The notes: generated by a model not told the origin, from the sequence alone. Positions 47,785 to 57,565 are shown, counted from the stretch's first letter. The stretch is DNA of 64,000 nt from Thiocapsa roseopersicina (GCF_900106925.1 NZ_FNNZ01000010.1:120373-184372), one strand, 5' to 3'. Numbers and translations: made by a program.

Positions 47785-47813
47785 ACTATAGTGTAAGGCG
47801 GAGTGTTTTGCAA
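47785..47813 (-). promoter_or_regulatory. Sigma-70 promoter of the porin gene
   Basis: On the minus strand TTGCAA (-35, 47808-47813) and TATAGT (-10, 47785-47790) are separated by exactly 17 bases. The 5' leader to the ATG would be about 65 bases. Confidence 0.8.
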
Positions 47814-48218
47814 CAGAGTGGGACAAAAAAAGACACACGCAGGGAATGTGTTGCTTTTTAGCATCGACCCGACGCGAGGCGGGCGCATTTCGGCATGCTC
47901 ATAAGGGATCGGCCGGTGAGAATGTCGCTTTGATTCCGGCGACGAGGCCAGCCTGAATACTTGATTCCACTTGACTGCCGTGCTCAGGCGCAGCGACAAG
48001 CACCGCGAGCGCTCTGCATGCATCGAACGCTCGAAAAAGCATCGAAAAAGCACAACACCCGATTCTCGCCTAAACCGGCGGGGCAGCGTGGCCGCAAGGC
48101 CGCGACTGACATCGATGCCACAGCGACAGGGTGTCGCGTAAGGTGTACAGCGGCGAAAGACAGCGAAGCGGCAGCATTCTGGATGCGTGCCGGACCAGGT
48201 ATGAGGCCGAGCAGGATG
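47814..48218. other. Intergenic between porin promoter and tRNA-Gln
   Basis: About 400 bases with no convincing gene on either strand. Short open frames lack ribosome sites. Porin operator sites could lie next to the promoter, but none is recognised. Confidence 0.5.
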
Positions 48219-48292
48219 TGGCTGGGGGACTAGGATTCGAACCTAGGTTGACGGAGTCAGAGTCCGCTGTCCTACCACTAGACGATCCCCCA
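48219..48292 (-). tRNA. tRNA-Gln (anticodon CTG)
   Basis: Seventy-four bases on the minus strand with a seven-base acceptor stem (TGGGGGA), the D-loop AGTGGTAGGA, anticodon arm GCGGA-CTCTGAC-TCCGT (anticodon CTG reads CAG) and T-loop GGTTCGAATCC. The GCCA 3' end is encoded. Tandem copies are not seen. Confidence 0.96.
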
Positions 48293-48438
48293 AAATCGGG
48301 ACGTGTCGCAGGCATCGGGGAAACACGATGCACGGCGAGCAGAGCGCCGAGAGAGCGTGAAGCTGTTGCAGTACCCAGCGAAGGCGGCTCGGACGTGCCG
48401 AGCCGGCGACAAGGACCAAACGCTCTTCGGTCGATCTG

Positions 48439-48828
48439 TTAACGCTTCGAGAACTGAGGACGCTTACGGGCCTTGTGGAGGCCGACCTTCTTACGCTCGA
48501 CCTCGCGAGCGTCGCGGGTCAAGAACCCGGCGCGTCGCATCGGCGAACGGAGGTTCTCGTCGAACAGCACCAGCGCCCGGGCGATGCCGTGGCGAATCGC
48601 GCCGGCCTGCCCCGTGTTGCCGCCACCGGCCACGGTAGCCTTGATGTCGACTCGGTCGAGCAACCCGGCGGTCTCGAGCGGCTGACGAACGACCATCCGA
48701 GCCGTCTCGCGGCCGAAGAATTGATCGAGCGGGCGATCGTTGACCGTGATGTTGCCCGACCCGAGGGTCAGGAAGATACGGGCGGCGGACGTCTTGCGTC
48801 GACCGATGGCGTGTTGTCTCTCGGACAT
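48439..48828 (-). CDS. rpsI: 30S ribosomal protein S9
   Basis: A 129-residue S9. [30 protein letters not shown] and the C-terminal [17 protein letters not shown], whose tail reaches the P-site tRNA, are present. It follows rplM with an 11-base gap as in nearly all bacteria. Bases 48293-48438 downstream contain a GC hairpin without a T-run. Confidence 0.97.
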   Translation of the reverse strand: MSERQHAIGRRKTSAARIFLTLGSGNITVNDRPLDQFFGRETARMVVRQPLETAGLLDRVDIKATVAGGGNTGQAGAIRHGIARALVLFDENLRSPMRRAGFLTRDAREVERKKVGLHKARKRPQFSKR

Positions 48829-48839
48829 GCGTCTGATTC

Positions 48840-49277
48840 CTAAACGTTGAGCTCAAGGACTTGCGGCTGTTGCGCCTGATGACCGTGCTCCGGCCCGGCG
48901 TAGACACGCAGCTTCTTGAACATGGCCCGCCCGAGCGGCCCACGCGGCAGCATCCCCTTCACGGCGATCTCGATGGCCCGCTCGGGCTTGGAATCGAGCA
49001 GTTTGGCAAGATTCGTCGACTTGAGATTGCCGATGTAGCCGGTGTGGTGGTAGTACATCTTGTCTTCGCGCTTGTTCCCGGTCACCCGCACCTTCTCGGC
49101 ATTGATGACGACCATATAGTCGCCGGTGTCGACATGGGGGGTGTACTGCGGCTTGTGCTTGCCGCGCAAGCGAAGGGCCAACTCGCTCGCGAGCCGCCCG
49201 AGGGTCTTGCCGTCGGCATCGACCAGATACCAGGCACGGCGGACTTCCGCCGGTTTTGCACTCACTGTCGTCGTCAT
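48840..49277 (-). CDS. rplM: 50S ribosomal protein L13
   Basis: A 145-residue L13. [29 protein letters not shown] is the conserved start, followed by [18 protein letters not shown] and [18 protein letters not shown]. The last residues ([11 protein letters not shown]) match the usual end of the family. It heads the rplM-rpsI operon. Its promoter should lie in the 180 bases before the Fe-S gene. Confidence 0.97.
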   Translation of the reverse strand: MTTTVSAKPAEVRRAWYLVDADGKTLGRLASELALRLRGKHKPQYTPHVDTGDYMVVINAEKVRVTGNKREDKMYYHHTGYIGNLKSTNLAKLLDSKPERAIEIAVKGMLPRGPLGRAMFKKLRVYAGPEHGHQAQQPQVLELNV

Positions 49278-49460
49278 GTCCTTCGCTCCGGGATGCCGTG
49301 CTCGCGTTGCCCCGACATCGAATTCACGTTACGGCATTGAGCCGGTATGGTTCGAGTGACGAGTCGCGCGCGGGCCGTCGATTTCGTTTTCTGTGTCGAG
49401 AAAGACCGCGAAGTCTACGTGACGAAATCGTCGCACGCAACCCAAAATTTAACCCGCGAT

Positions 49461-49775
49461 TCAGGCCGGTAACAGCAGCCGATCCACCACGCGCCCGCCG
49501 ATCAGATGCTCCTGCAGGATCTCCTCCAAGTCCTCGCTGTCGATGTAGGTGTACCAGGTGTCCTCCGGATAGACCACGATCACGGGGCCTTCCGCACAAC
49601 GGTCGAGACAACCGGCGGTGTTGATGCGCACCCCGCCACGCCCCGTCAGACCCAGCTCCTTGGTGCGGCGCTTGAGGAAATCCCGCATCGCCGTGGCCGC
49701 GCACTGGTTGCAGCATTGGCTGCCGTCCTCGCGCTGGTTGGTGCAGAAGAAGACGTGATAGCGGTAGTACGACAT
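49461..49775 (-). CDS. Thioredoxin-like [2Fe-2S] ferredoxin
   Basis: A 104-residue protein from ATG 49775. It has four candidate cluster cysteines in the pattern of thioredoxin-like ferredoxins: FFCTNQREDGSQCCNQC near the start and NTAGCLDRCAEGP later. IVVYPEDTWYTYIDSEDLEEIL completes the fold. The role is probably single-electron transfer; no partner is obvious. It is divergent from a GlcF-like Fe-S protein. Confidence 0.88.
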   Translation of the reverse strand: MSYYRYHVFFCTNQREDGSQCCNQCAATAMRDFLKRRTKELGLTGRGGVRINTAGCLDRCAEGPVIVVYPEDTWYTYIDSEDLEEILQEHLIGGRVVDRLLLPA

Positions 49776-49928
49776 CTTAAATGACCTGGATTGAACGCAA
49801 AGCGACCGCGGAAGGGTAACATAATCAAGGTCCGCAGCGACCGAGCGCCACCCACGTCCGAGGCTACAGGCTCGCCGGCATGGACGCACTCCGAACGAAC
49901 CGACCGAGCCACTGGACGACCCCCGCGA

Positions 49929-51167
49929 TTGAAGAACTCGACCGAAGACCCACGCAGCCTCTTGCAGGCCGGCGCAACCCGCGAGCTATTGCTGCTTGCC
50001 GATCAATGCGTCAAATGCGGACTGTGCCTGCCGCACTGCCCGACGTTTCAACAGGCACGCCAAGAGGCGGACTCGCCGCGCGGGCGGATCGCCCTGATCC
50101 AAGGGTGGGCGGGCGGCCACTTGGCGATGACGCCGACCCTCGCCGGGCATCTCGACGGCTGTCTCGGCTGCCTGAATTGCGAGCGCGTCTGCCCCTCGGA
50201 GGTCGCCTACGGGCGCATCGCCGATCAGGCGAAGGCGCTGCGCACGGCCGCGTCGCCCGCACCCGCGCGGACCCTCAAGCGGCTCATGCTCGGCGCCTTG
50301 TCGAGCGCGCAGCTGATGAGCCGATTCGCCCGGATCCCGCGCCTCTACCGCCGCCTTGGTCTCGCCCGACTGGCGGAGCTGCTCAGGCTCGACCGAATCC
50401 CCGCATTGCGCCCATATCATCGGATCGCGAGGGCGATGGGGGCCGTCGCCCTCGCGATCGCTCCGCGCAACCCGGAAGGGGCGGACGTCGATCTCTTCCT
50501 CGGCTGCATGGGCGCCGCCGCGGAAGGACGTGCCGTCGAGGCGACCCTGAAGATCGCCGCTCGACTGAATCTGCGCCTTCGCATCGCCTCGCCCGACACC
50601 TGCTGCGGCGCGATGCTCAGGCACAACGGATTGCCCGCACAGGCCGACGCACGGCGCGATGCCTGCGTACGGGTCCATGGCGGCCGCCCGCTCGTCGGTC
50701 TGGCGAGCGCCTGTGTCGCCGAGCTTCGGGTGGATCCGGCACTGCGCGACACCCGGGAGCTGTGTGCGTTTCTCGACGAGGTCGAGTGGCCGGAATCGCT
50801 GCGGGTCCGATCCGATCGACGCCGCGTCCTGGTCCACGAGCCCTGCTCGCATCGCAACCAGCTCGGCGGGAATGCCGCCGTCCATCGGCTGCTCGGGCGC
50901 ATCCCCGGTCTGGAGATAGTGCCGATGCCGCCGGGCCAAGGGTGCTGCGGTGCAGCCGGAACCTACCTGCTCCAGCACCCGGCCATGGCCGAGGCGCTGC
51001 TCGCCGACCTGCTGGCACCGGTGCGTCTGGACACACCGGACGTGATCGTCACCACCAATCCGGGGTGCGCCCTGCACCTGACCGCGGGCGTTCGCGAGGC
51101 CGGGCTGGACATCGCGGTCCTGCATCCCGTCGAGCTGATCGCCGCCGCACTCGGCCCGGAGGCTTAA
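49929..51167 (+). CDS. GlcF-like (Fe-S)-binding protein with CCG domains
   Basis: A 412-residue protein if TTG 49929 is the start; a TTG at 49791 would add 46 non-conserved residues. Two 4Fe-4S motifs come first: CVKCGLCLPHCP and CLGCLNCERVCP. Two cysteine-rich CCG domains follow (DTCCGAMLRHNG and QGCCGAAGTYLL). This is the layout of the glycolate oxidase iron-sulphur subunit GlcF. The flavin subunits glcD and glcE are not nearby, so its electron donor is unknown. Confidence 0.85.
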   Translation: MKNSTEDPRSLLQAGATRELLLLADQCVKCGLCLPHCPTFQQARQEADSPRGRIALIQGWAGGHLAMTPTLAGHLDGCLGCLNCERVCPSEVAYGRIADQAKALRTAASPAPARTLKRLMLGALSSAQLMSRFARIPRLYRRLGLARLAELLRLDRIPALRPYHRIARAMGAVALAIAPRNPEGADVDLFLGCMGAAAEGRAVEATLKIAARLNLRLRIASPDTCCGAMLRHNGLPAQADARRDACVRVHGGRPLVGLASACVAELRVDPALRDTRELCAFLDEVEWPESLRVRSDRRRVLVHEPCSHRNQLGGNAAVHRLLGRIPGLEIVPMPPGQGCCGAAGTYLLQHPAMAEALLADLLAPVRLDTPDVIVTTNPGCALHLTAGVREAGLDIAVLHPVELIAAALGPEA

Positions 51168-51184
51168 CGGCCGCAGGTTGGGCA

Positions 51185-51230
51185 CGTTGTCGTTGTCGAT
51201 TACGACAACGACAACGACAACGACAACGAT
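51185..51230. repeat. CGTTGT/ACAACG hexamer hairpin upstream of coq7
   Basis: CGTTGTCGTTGTCG and its exact complement are separated by ATTA and continued by two more ACAACG copies. A shorter relative lies at 52194-52230, so the pair flanks coq7. There is no T-run, so a simple terminator is doubtful. Confidence 0.85.
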
Positions 51231-51376
51231 TGGATCGGGTGCTCGACTGATTTCCGACACGTAACTTGGATGCGCAACAACGCGCTGGAAGCCAGCCCTG
51301 CTGCCCGCATACTCGTCACGCGGCGGCGAATCCCCGATACTGACCGCAACGCAACGCCTTTCGACCGGAGCAACCC

Positions 51377-52021
51377 ATGACAACACGCCGTTTAACGCCC
51401 ATCGACCAGATGTTGATCAACGCCGATCACGCCCTGAGGACCCTGTTCGGGCGCCCGCAAACCACCGAACGGCCCAACCCAGCCGAGGACATCCCGGAGG
51501 CGGACCTTACCGACGAGCAGCGTCGGCACGTCGCCCGCCTGATGCGGATCAACCACACCGGCGAGGTCTGCGCCCAGGCCCTCTACCAAGGTCAGGCGCT
51601 GACCGCCACGCTGCCGGATACGCGCAAGCGCCTGGAACGCTCCGCCAAGGAAGAGAACGATCATCTCGCCTGGTGTGCCGCACGCCTGGATGACTTGGGG
51701 GACCGCAAGAGTCTCTTGAACCCGCTCTGGTATGCGGGCTCTTTTGCGATGGGCGCGGCGGCCGGGCTGGCCGGCGACAAGTGGAGCCTCGGCTTCGTCG
51801 TCGAGACCGAGCGTCAGGTCGAGGACCACCTTGACGAGCACCTCGCGCAGATCCCGATCGACGATGAGAAGACGCGCACCATCCTCGAGCAGATGAAGGC
51901 CGACGAGGTCCACCATGCGCAGATTGCCCATGCCGCCGGCGGGGCCGAGCTACCGGCGCCGATTCGTTCGGCGATGCGGCTGACCTCGAAGGTGATGACG
52001 AGCACGGTCTATTGGGTCTAA
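51377..52021 (+). CDS. coq7: 3-demethoxyubiquinol 3-hydroxylase Coq7
   Basis: A 214-residue di-iron enzyme hydroxylating C6 of the ubiquinone ring; it is the alternative to UbiF. Iron ligands sit in NHTGEVCA (Glu), EENDHLAW (Glu, His), FVVETERQVEDH (Glu) and DEVHHAQ (Glu, His). The combination of Coq7 with UbiH and a UbiI-like paralogue gives the three ring hydroxylases. The TAA stop is formed by a palindromic repeat end. Confidence 0.94.
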   Translation: MTTRRLTPIDQMLINADHALRTLFGRPQTTERPNPAEDIPEADLTDEQRRHVARLMRINHTGEVCAQALYQGQALTATLPDTRKRLERSAKEENDHLAWCAARLDDLGDRKSLLNPLWYAGSFAMGAAAGLAGDKWSLGFVVETERQVEDHLDEHLAQIPIDDEKTRTILEQMKADEVHHAQIAHAAGGAELPAPIRSAMRLTSKVMTSTVYWV

Positions 52022-52102
52022 ACCGCGCTCGACGGGGCATTGGGGTGTCGAGCGATCTTGGACCTCGGGGCTACCAATCGACGTCGGTGCAGCGCGGTTT
52101 AG
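52018..52102. repeat. Single palindromic unit at the coq7 stop
   Basis: An 85-bp unit with CTAAACCGCGCTC and GCGCGGTTTAG ends. It contains the coq7 TAA. Bases 52103-52376 beyond it hold a second CGTTGTCG hairpin but no gene. Confidence 0.87.
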
Positions 52103-52193
52103 GTGAAATCTAGATTTTTCTGGACGTTCTTATATTAAGATCAAACGGTTACTTGGGCGGTGAAGAGATTTCGAGACCGCCCGAGATCATTTT

Positions 52194-52230
52194 CGTTGTC
52201 GTATCGATCGTCGATTACGACAACGACAAC
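52194..52230. repeat. CGTTGTCG/CGACAACG inverted repeat downstream of coq7
   Basis: CGTTGTCG (52194-52201) pairs with CGACAACG (52217-52224) and is followed by another ACAACG. The loop contains GATTACGACAACGACAACG shared with the copy at 51185. Confidence 0.8.
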
Positions 52231-52376
52231 GAACGGTTTCAACACATCTGCCGCGCTGCAGTCGTCGGCCGGGTTGTCGAGGTAGACGCGCCCGGGACAC
52301 GCCCAGCCGGCGGGTGCCGGTGAGCGCAGCGAACCGCCCGATCCCCCTATCATCCTGAATCCCGCGATAGCGGAAT

Positions 52377-53201
52377 TCAGCCCCCGAGATATTCGAGATT
52401 GCGACCGAGATTACGCCCGTAAAAGATCTCGCTGAGCTCGCGGCGCAGCAGTTTCTGAATCCGCTGGTGCTCGCGCTCCGAGAGATCCTTGGCCTCGATG
52501 CAGAAGAGATAGTCGTCGAGCCTGAAGTCCTTGATCACCATCTTGGTGTGGAAGAGGTTTTCCTGGTAGACGTTCACATCGACCATCTGATAGCGGTTCT
52601 TGGTGTCGCGCGACAGATAGTTCTGGATCGAGCTGATGTTGTGGTCGATGAAGTGCTTGCGTCCGCCGACATCGCGCGTGAAGCCGCGCACCCGGTAGTC
52701 CATGATGACCACGTCGGACTCAAGGGCATGGATCAGATAGTTCAAGGCCCGCAGCGGGGAGATCCGCCCGCAGGTCGAGACATCGATATCCGCGCGGAAG
52801 GTGCTGATCCCGGTCTGGGGATTGCTCTCCGGATAGGTGTGGACCGTGATGTGGCTCTTGTCCAGATGGGCGACGACCGCCTCCGGCAAGGGGCCGGGCG
52901 AGGCGGTGTTGGAGATCTGCCCCGCCGCGATCGGCTCCTCGGAGATCAGCATGGTCACCGAGGCGCCCTGCGGGTCGTAATCCTGGTGCGCGACATTGAG
53001 AATGGTCGCACCGATGATCTCCGCGACATCCGTCAGGATCGCGGTCAGGCGCTCGGCGTTGTAGGCCTCGTCGATATACTGGATGTAGGCCTCACGCTGC
53101 TCGTCCGAGTCCGCATAACAGACATCGTAGATGTTGAAGCTGAGCGTCTTGGTGAGGTTGTTGAACCCCTCCAGACGCAGCTTTTTCAGAGTCGTGGGCA
53201 T
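52377..53201 (-). CDS. speD: S-adenosylmethionine decarboxylase proenzyme
   Basis: A 274-residue SpeD of the E. coli type. It supplies the aminopropyl donor for spermidine. Self-cleavage at [14 protein letters not shown] between Lys115 and Ser116 would create the pyruvoyl group. [22 protein letters not shown] is a conserved block. No speE is seen nearby. It lies in the conserved coq7-speD-osmC-crp-trpC neighbourhood also known from Pseudomonas. Confidence 0.95.
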   Translation of the reverse strand: MPTTLKKLRLEGFNNLTKTLSFNIYDVCYADSDEQREAYIQYIDEAYNAERLTAILTDVAEIIGATILNVAHQDYDPQGASVTMLISEEPIAAGQISNTASPGPLPEAVVAHLDKSHITVHTYPESNPQTGISTFRADIDVSTCGRISPLRALNYLIHALESDVVIMDYRVRGFTRDVGGRKHFIDHNISSIQNYLSRDTKNRYQMVDVNVYQENLFHTKMVIKDFRLDDYLFCIEAKDLSEREHQRIQKLLRRELSEIFYGRNLGRNLEYLGG

Positions 53202-53237
53202 CGGCGTGAGACCTCCAGAACAACAGGAGCGCGCACG

Positions 53238-53687
53238 CTACCGTTCCGGTTCGACGGATGCAAGAGCGGTATCGAGATCGCGGATCTCGAAATCGTGCGT
53301 GACGGTCGCGGTCGCGCCCAGCATGATGGATGCCGAGCAGTATTTTTCGGCACTCAGCTTGATCGCCCGCTCCACGCGTTGCGGATCCAGGCCGCGTCCG
53401 GTCAGGATGAAATGGACGTGGATCGCGGTGAAGACCTTGGGGTCGGTCTCCGCGCGGTGCGCCGTCAACTCGACGACACAGTCCGTCACCGCTTGACGCG
53501 CCTTGCGCAGGATGAGCAGGACGTCGAACTGGGTGCAGCCGCCCAAGCCCATCAGCAGCATCTCCATGGGGCGCACACCGATGTTGCGCCCCCCGAGATC
53601 GGGCGGTCCGTCCATCACGATTGCATGACCCGAGCCGGCCTCGCCCAGCATCGCTGCCCCTTCGATCCATTTCACACGCGCCTTCAT
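53238..53687 (-). CDS. OsmC/Ohr family protein
   Basis: A 149-residue OsmC-fold protein starting MKARVKWIEGAAMLGE at 53687. The first conserved Cys is in LLMGLGGCTQFDVLLIL and the second in SAEKYCSASIML. Such proteins are thiol peroxidases, but this subgroup (YhfA-like, next to crp) has no proven substrate. The longer open frame upstream runs antisense to crp. Confidence 0.88.
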   Translation of the reverse strand: MKARVKWIEGAAMLGEAGSGHAIVMDGPPDLGGRNIGVRPMEMLLMGLGGCTQFDVLLILRKARQAVTDCVVELTAHRAETDPKVFTAIHVHFILTGRGLDPQRVERAIKLSAEKYCSASIMLGATATVTHDFEIRDLDTALASVEPER

Positions 53688-53858
53688 CCGAACTCTCCGC
53701 CGTCGTTCGTCCCGCACAAAAAGAAGACCCGATGCGCAACCCGCTCGCGCTCGGGGACATGCAACGACCGCGTGCCTCGTCTTCGTCGGTGTTCGACAAG
53801 GGACACAGGCGCGCCTAGAATCCAGACCATAGTCCGGGACAGACAGGCACAGCGATCC

Positions 53859-54515
53859 ATGACCATTCTGACGCCGCCCAAACAAGATCCCCGTTGGTTG
53901 GAGCCCTTGTTGCGTTACTGTCATGCCAAGAGCTACGACAAGAACGTGGACTTCATCCGTCAAGGCGAAGCGGCCGACACACTCTATTATCTCATCGAAG
54001 GCTCGGTCGCGGCGATGATCGACGACCCCGAGGAGCGTCGCGAGCTGCTGCTCGCCTACATCAACAAGGGCGAGTTCATCGGCGAGATGGGGCTCTTCGT
54101 CCCGCAGAAGACACGCAGCGTCATCATCCGCACCCGCACCAAGTGCAAGGTCGCGGAGATCAGCTACCAGCGGCTCGATCGCCTGCTCGATGTCGAGCTC
54201 AAAGAATACGCGAAGGATTTTCTCTACAGCGTCGGACTGCAACTCTCCCAGCGCCTGCGCCAGACCAGCCGCAAGGTCGGTCACCTGGCCTTCCTGGACG
54301 TGACCGGCCGCATCGCCGGTACCCTGCTGGACCTCTGCAAGCAGCCCGATGCCATGACCCATCCCGACGGGATGCAGATCCGGGTCACCCGACAGGAGCT
54401 CTCCCGCAACGTCGGCTGCTCGCGCGAGATGGCCGGGCGGGTGCTCAAGAGCCTGGAGGAGCAGGGACTAGTCAGCGTGAAGGGGAAGACGATCGTGGTG
54501 TTCGGGACGCGGTAG
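53859..54515 (+). CDS. crp: cAMP-binding transcription regulator, Crp/Vfr type
   Basis: A 218-residue regulator. The N-terminal cyclic-nucleotide domain keeps the cAMP-contact pattern GEFIGEMGLF and KTRSVIIRTRT (Glu, Arg, Ser). The C-terminal helix-turn-helix is TRQELSRNVGCSREMAGRVLKSLEEQG. Length and neighbours (trpC, osmC, speD) match Vfr of Pseudomonas. It is divergent from osmC with a gap of about 170 bases that should hold both promoters. Confidence 0.93.
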   Translation: MTILTPPKQDPRWLEPLLRYCHAKSYDKNVDFIRQGEAADTLYYLIEGSVAAMIDDPEERRELLLAYINKGEFIGEMGLFVPQKTRSVIIRTRTKCKVAEISYQRLDRLLDVELKEYAKDFLYSVGLQLSQRLRQTSRKVGHLAFLDVTGRIAGTLLDLCKQPDAMTHPDGMQIRVTRQELSRNVGCSREMAGRVLKSLEEQGLVSVKGKTIVVFGTR

Positions 54516-54517
54516 GG

Positions 54518-54549
54518 AGCCGCCAGCCGCCAGCCGCCAGCCGCCAGCC
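54518..54549. repeat. AGCCGCC heptamer tandem repeat after crp
   Basis: Four copies of AGCCGCC start three bases after the crp stop. Same unit as at 19659. Bases 54550-54821 beyond it show no gene; GCTAACCGCGTGTAGG at 54625 may be a worn palindromic-unit end. Confidence 0.85.
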
Positions 54550-54821
54550 GAAGGATGCTGCCGGATCAAACGCGGTTCCGCCCGCACGGGGGGATCGTCG
54601 GGATTGGGTGATTTCCGAGAACAGAGCTAACCGCGTGTAGGTGCGAGTTGATTCGCACGCACAGCCCTCAAGGTCTTCCAAGCAGGCGAAGACGGGATGC
54701 TCATTCCAGAGAATCACCTGAGCCCGTCAGGGCAGCCGAAGAGTCGACTGCAAGTCGACTATCCCGGGGTTCCGGGGCTAGCCGGCTCGGCGATCGACGA
54801 CTCCTTGATGCATCGCACCGC

Positions 54822-55628
54822 TCAATGCGTTCCGAAGAACAGCCGCGCCAATTCCTCGCCCGGATCTTCGGCACGCATGAAGGCCTCGCCGACGAGGAAG
54901 GAGTTCACGCCGCTCGCACGCATCCGCTCGACATCGTCCGGGGTCAGAATGCCGCTCTCGGTGACGAGCAGCCGGTCGCTCGGGACCCGATCCAGCAGCC
55001 CGAGCGTCGTGTCCAGGGTCACCTCGAAGGTCCGCAGATTGCGGTTGTTGATCCCGATCAGGCGGCCCGGGATCGCCAGTGCCCGCTCCAGCTCTTCCGC
55101 GTCGTGAACCTCCACCAACACGTCCAGCCCGATCTGTGCGGCCAACGCATTGAGCGCGGCGAGCCGGCCATCGTCCAGACAGGCCGCAATCAGCAGGATA
55201 CAGTCCGCGCCCAGGGCGCGAGCCTCGTAGACCTGATAAGGGTCGACGATGAAGTCCTTGCGGATCACCGGCAGGGCGCAGGCCGCGCGTGCCGCCTCGA
55301 GATCCTCGTCGCTCCCCTGGAAGAAATCACGGTCGGTCAGCACCGAGAGACAGGCCGCACCGTTGCGGGCATAGCTCTGCGCGATCTCGGCGGGCCGAAA
55401 ATCCGGGCGCAACACACCCTTGCTCGGACTGGCCTTCTTGATCTCGGAGATCACCGCGGGGGCGCCGGCCTCGATTTTGGCCCGGAGCGCATCGGCAAAC
55501 CCGCGTGGCGGATCGGCTTCGTGTAAGCCTGCAGCGAGTCGATCGAGCGGCACGCGCGCCGACCGGGCGGAGACCTCTTCGACCTTTCGATGAATAATCT
55601 TTTTGAGGATGTCGGGTGTGTCGCTCAT
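54822..55628 (-). CDS. trpC: Indole-3-glycerol phosphate synthase
   Basis: A 268-residue TIM-barrel enzyme from ATG 55628. [16 protein letters not shown] (catalytic Lys), [49 protein letters not shown] and VTESGILT are all present. It closes the indole ring in tryptophan synthesis. It is a separate enzyme, not fused to TrpF. It follows trpD with two bases between stop and start. Confidence 0.96.
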   Translation of the reverse strand: MSDTPDILKKIIHRKVEEVSARSARVPLDRLAAGLHEADPPRGFADALRAKIEAGAPAVISEIKKASPSKGVLRPDFRPAEIAQSYARNGAACLSVLTDRDFFQGSDEDLEAARAACALPVIRKDFIVDPYQVYEARALGADCILLIAACLDDGRLAALNALAAQIGLDVLVEVHDAEELERALAIPGRLIGINNRNLRTFEVTLDTTLGLLDRVPSDRLLVTESGILTPDDVERMRASGVNSFLVGEAFMRAEDPGEELARLFFGTH

Positions 55629-55630
55629 CG

Positions 55631-56671
55631 TCAATGACCGCCCTTCGCCCGATCGAAGCTCGCCGTCAGCTCGATCAAACGCTCGAGCCGACGTTGCGCC
55701 TCGCCGCTGGAGATGGCGAAGTCGGCTCGCGCCAGTCCCGCGGCGAGACTCTCGGCTCGACCGGCCGCATAGATGGCCGCGCCGGCATTGAGCTGAACGA
55801 TATCCCGTGCCGGCCCCGGCTGGTTGGCGAGCACGCCGCGCAGGATCACCAAGCTCTCGGCCGGATCCCCGACGCGGATCGCATCGAGATCCGCGCGCTT
55901 GAGACCGAAGTCCTCGGGATTGATGGCGTAGCGGTGGATCACGCCGTCCTTCAGCTCGGCCACGTCGGTGCTGTCGCCGATGCTGATCTCGTCCAAACCG
56001 TCGCGGGCATGAACCACCAAGACATGACGACTGCCGAGGCGCTGCAGCACCAGCGCGAGCGGCTCGAGCAGATCCTCGCAGAAGACCCCGAGGACCTGAT
56101 TCGGCGCACCGGCCGGATTGGTCAGCGGGCCCAGGACGTTGAAAATGGTCCGCACGCCCAGCTCTTTGCGCGGACCGATCGCGTGTTTCATGGCGCTGTG
56201 ATGGCCCGGCGCAAACATGAAGCCGACACCGACCTCGCGCACGCAGCGCGCAACCTGCTCAGAGGACAGATCCAGGCGCACACCGGCTGCCTCGAGCACG
56301 TCGGCCGCACCCGAGCGACTCGAGACCGAACGGTTGCCGTGCTTGGCGACATGACAGCCGGCCGCCGCCGCAACGAACATGCTGGTGGTCGAGACGTTGA
56401 AGGTGCCGGACGAATCGCCGCCGGTGCCGACGATGTCGACCACATGATCGAGCCCGCCGATATCCACGCCGGTCGCCAGCTCGCGCATCACGCCCGCCGC
56501 CGCCGCGATCTCCGGCACCGCCTCGCCCTTCATGCGCAGCGCGATCAGGAAGCCGGCGATCTGCGCCGAGGTCGCCCCGCCGGTCATGATGGTGCGCATG
56601 ACCGTGGTCATCTCGTCGCCGGTCAGATCACGATGCTCCAGGCAGCGGTTGATCGCCTCTTTTAGCTCCAT
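55631..56671 (-). CDS. trpD: Anthranilate phosphoribosyltransferase
   Basis: A 346-residue enzyme attaching PRPP to anthranilate. [39 protein letters not shown] and the [11 protein letters not shown] segments are typical. The ATG lies two bases from a repeat unit at 56674. The trpG-trpD gap, normally a few bases, is filled by a repeat composite of about 200 bp. Confidence 0.96.
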   Translation of the reverse strand: MELKEAINRCLEHRDLTGDEMTTVMRTIMTGGATSAQIAGFLIALRMKGEAVPEIAAAAGVMRELATGVDIGGLDHVVDIVGTGGDSSGTFNVSTTSMFVAAAAGCHVAKHGNRSVSSRSGAADVLEAAGVRLDLSSEQVARCVREVGVGFMFAPGHHSAMKHAIGPRKELGVRTIFNVLGPLTNPAGAPNQVLGVFCEDLLEPLALVLQRLGSRHVLVVHARDGLDEISIGDSTDVAELKDGVIHRYAINPEDFGLKRADLDAIRVGDPAESLVILRGVLANQPGPARDIVQLNAGAAIYAAGRAESLAAGLARADFAISSGEAQRRLERLIELTASFDRAKGGH

Positions 56672-56673
56672 GA

Positions 56674-56881
56674 TTAAAACGCGCTCTTTGGTTTAGGTGA
56701 GGGTTTCATGTCGGGTCGACCTTGTCACGCGTATTCACTGCCGGAGATGCGCGTTTTAAGTGATTATTTTTTCTTTCAATATCCTAAATCGCGTCTCACC
56801 AGCCGATTGGAGGGCTGCGGGGTCGACATTACCGCCGACATCAATCGTCGCGATGTACGCGATTTAGCTGGACGCGGTTTG
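56674..56881. repeat. Paired palindromic composite plus fragment in the trp operon
   Basis: Unit 56674-56759 has ends TTAAAACGCG / CGCGTTTTAA. Unit 56784-56867 has CTAAATCGCG / CGCGATTTAG. In both, the changed bases are matched in the opposite arm. A third end fragment CTGGACGCGGTTTG (56868-56881) follows and is translated as the last residues of TrpG. Confidence 0.82.
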
Positions 56882-57451
56882 TAAGAAATTTTTGAGGAGG
56901 TCGTGCCCGTGACGGGTCAGGATGGACTCCGGATGAAACTGCACGCCCTCGACCGCAAGCTCGCGATGGCGCACGCCCATGATGGCCTCGCGCTCGCCCT
57001 CGGCGGTCTCGGTCCAGGCCGTCACCTCCAGACAATCCGGCAGGGTCTCCTGCTCGATCACCAGCGAGTGATAACGCGTCGCCTCGAAGGGGTTATCCAG
57101 TCCGTGGAACACGCCAACGTCCGTATGATGGATCGCCGAGGTCTTGCCGTGCATCACGCTCGGCGCCTTGATGATGTGTCCGCCGAACGCCTGGCCGATC
57201 GATTGATGTCCCAGACAGACGCCGAGGATCGGCACGCGCCCGGCCATCGCCTGGATCAGCGGGACCGAGATCCCGGCCTCGTTCGGCGTGCAGGGCCCGG
57301 GCGAGATCACGATCCGCTCGGGCGCAAGCGCAATCGCCTCGTCGAGACTCAGCTCGTCGTTGCGCACCACGTGCACCTCCGCACCCAGCTCGCCCAGGTA
57401 TTGCACCAGGTTGTAGGTGAAGGAGTCGTAGTTGTCGATCATCAGCAGCAT
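56864..57451 (-). CDS. trpG: Anthranilate synthase glutamine amidotransferase subunit
   Basis: A 195-residue class I amidotransferase giving ammonia to TrpE. The triad is visible: [15 protein letters not shown] (Cys) and [11 protein letters not shown] (His, Glu). [23 protein letters not shown] is the start. The final residues TASS and the stop TAA come from repeat sequence. It is separated from trpE by a nucleotidyltransferase gene. Confidence 0.95.
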   Translation of the reverse strand: MLLMIDNYDSFTYNLVQYLGELGAEVHVVRNDELSLDEAIALAPERIVISPGPCTPNEAGISVPLIQAMAGRVPILGVCLGHQSIGQAFGGHIIKAPSVMHGKTSAIHHTDVGVFHGLDNPFEATRYHSLVIEQETLPDCLEVTAWTETAEGEREAIMGVRHRELAVEGVQFHPESILTRHGHDLLKNFLQTASS

Positions 57452-57565
57452 AATGAACGCCACACACTCTTCAGAAATGGGAATGCCATCATCCGCGATC
57501 GAGCTCGGCGGCGCCAATCACGACAACGAGCGCCCGCCGTGCCTTTTTAAGGCCGGCATCGGCGG

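Noticed and set aside
48390..48412. GGCTCGGACGTGCCGAGCC hairpin as a terminator of rpsI
   Set aside because: The stem is good but no T-run follows on either strand.
52467..53858. Upstream extension of crp
   Set aside because: Antisense to speD and osmC; Crp begins at 53859 with the family length.
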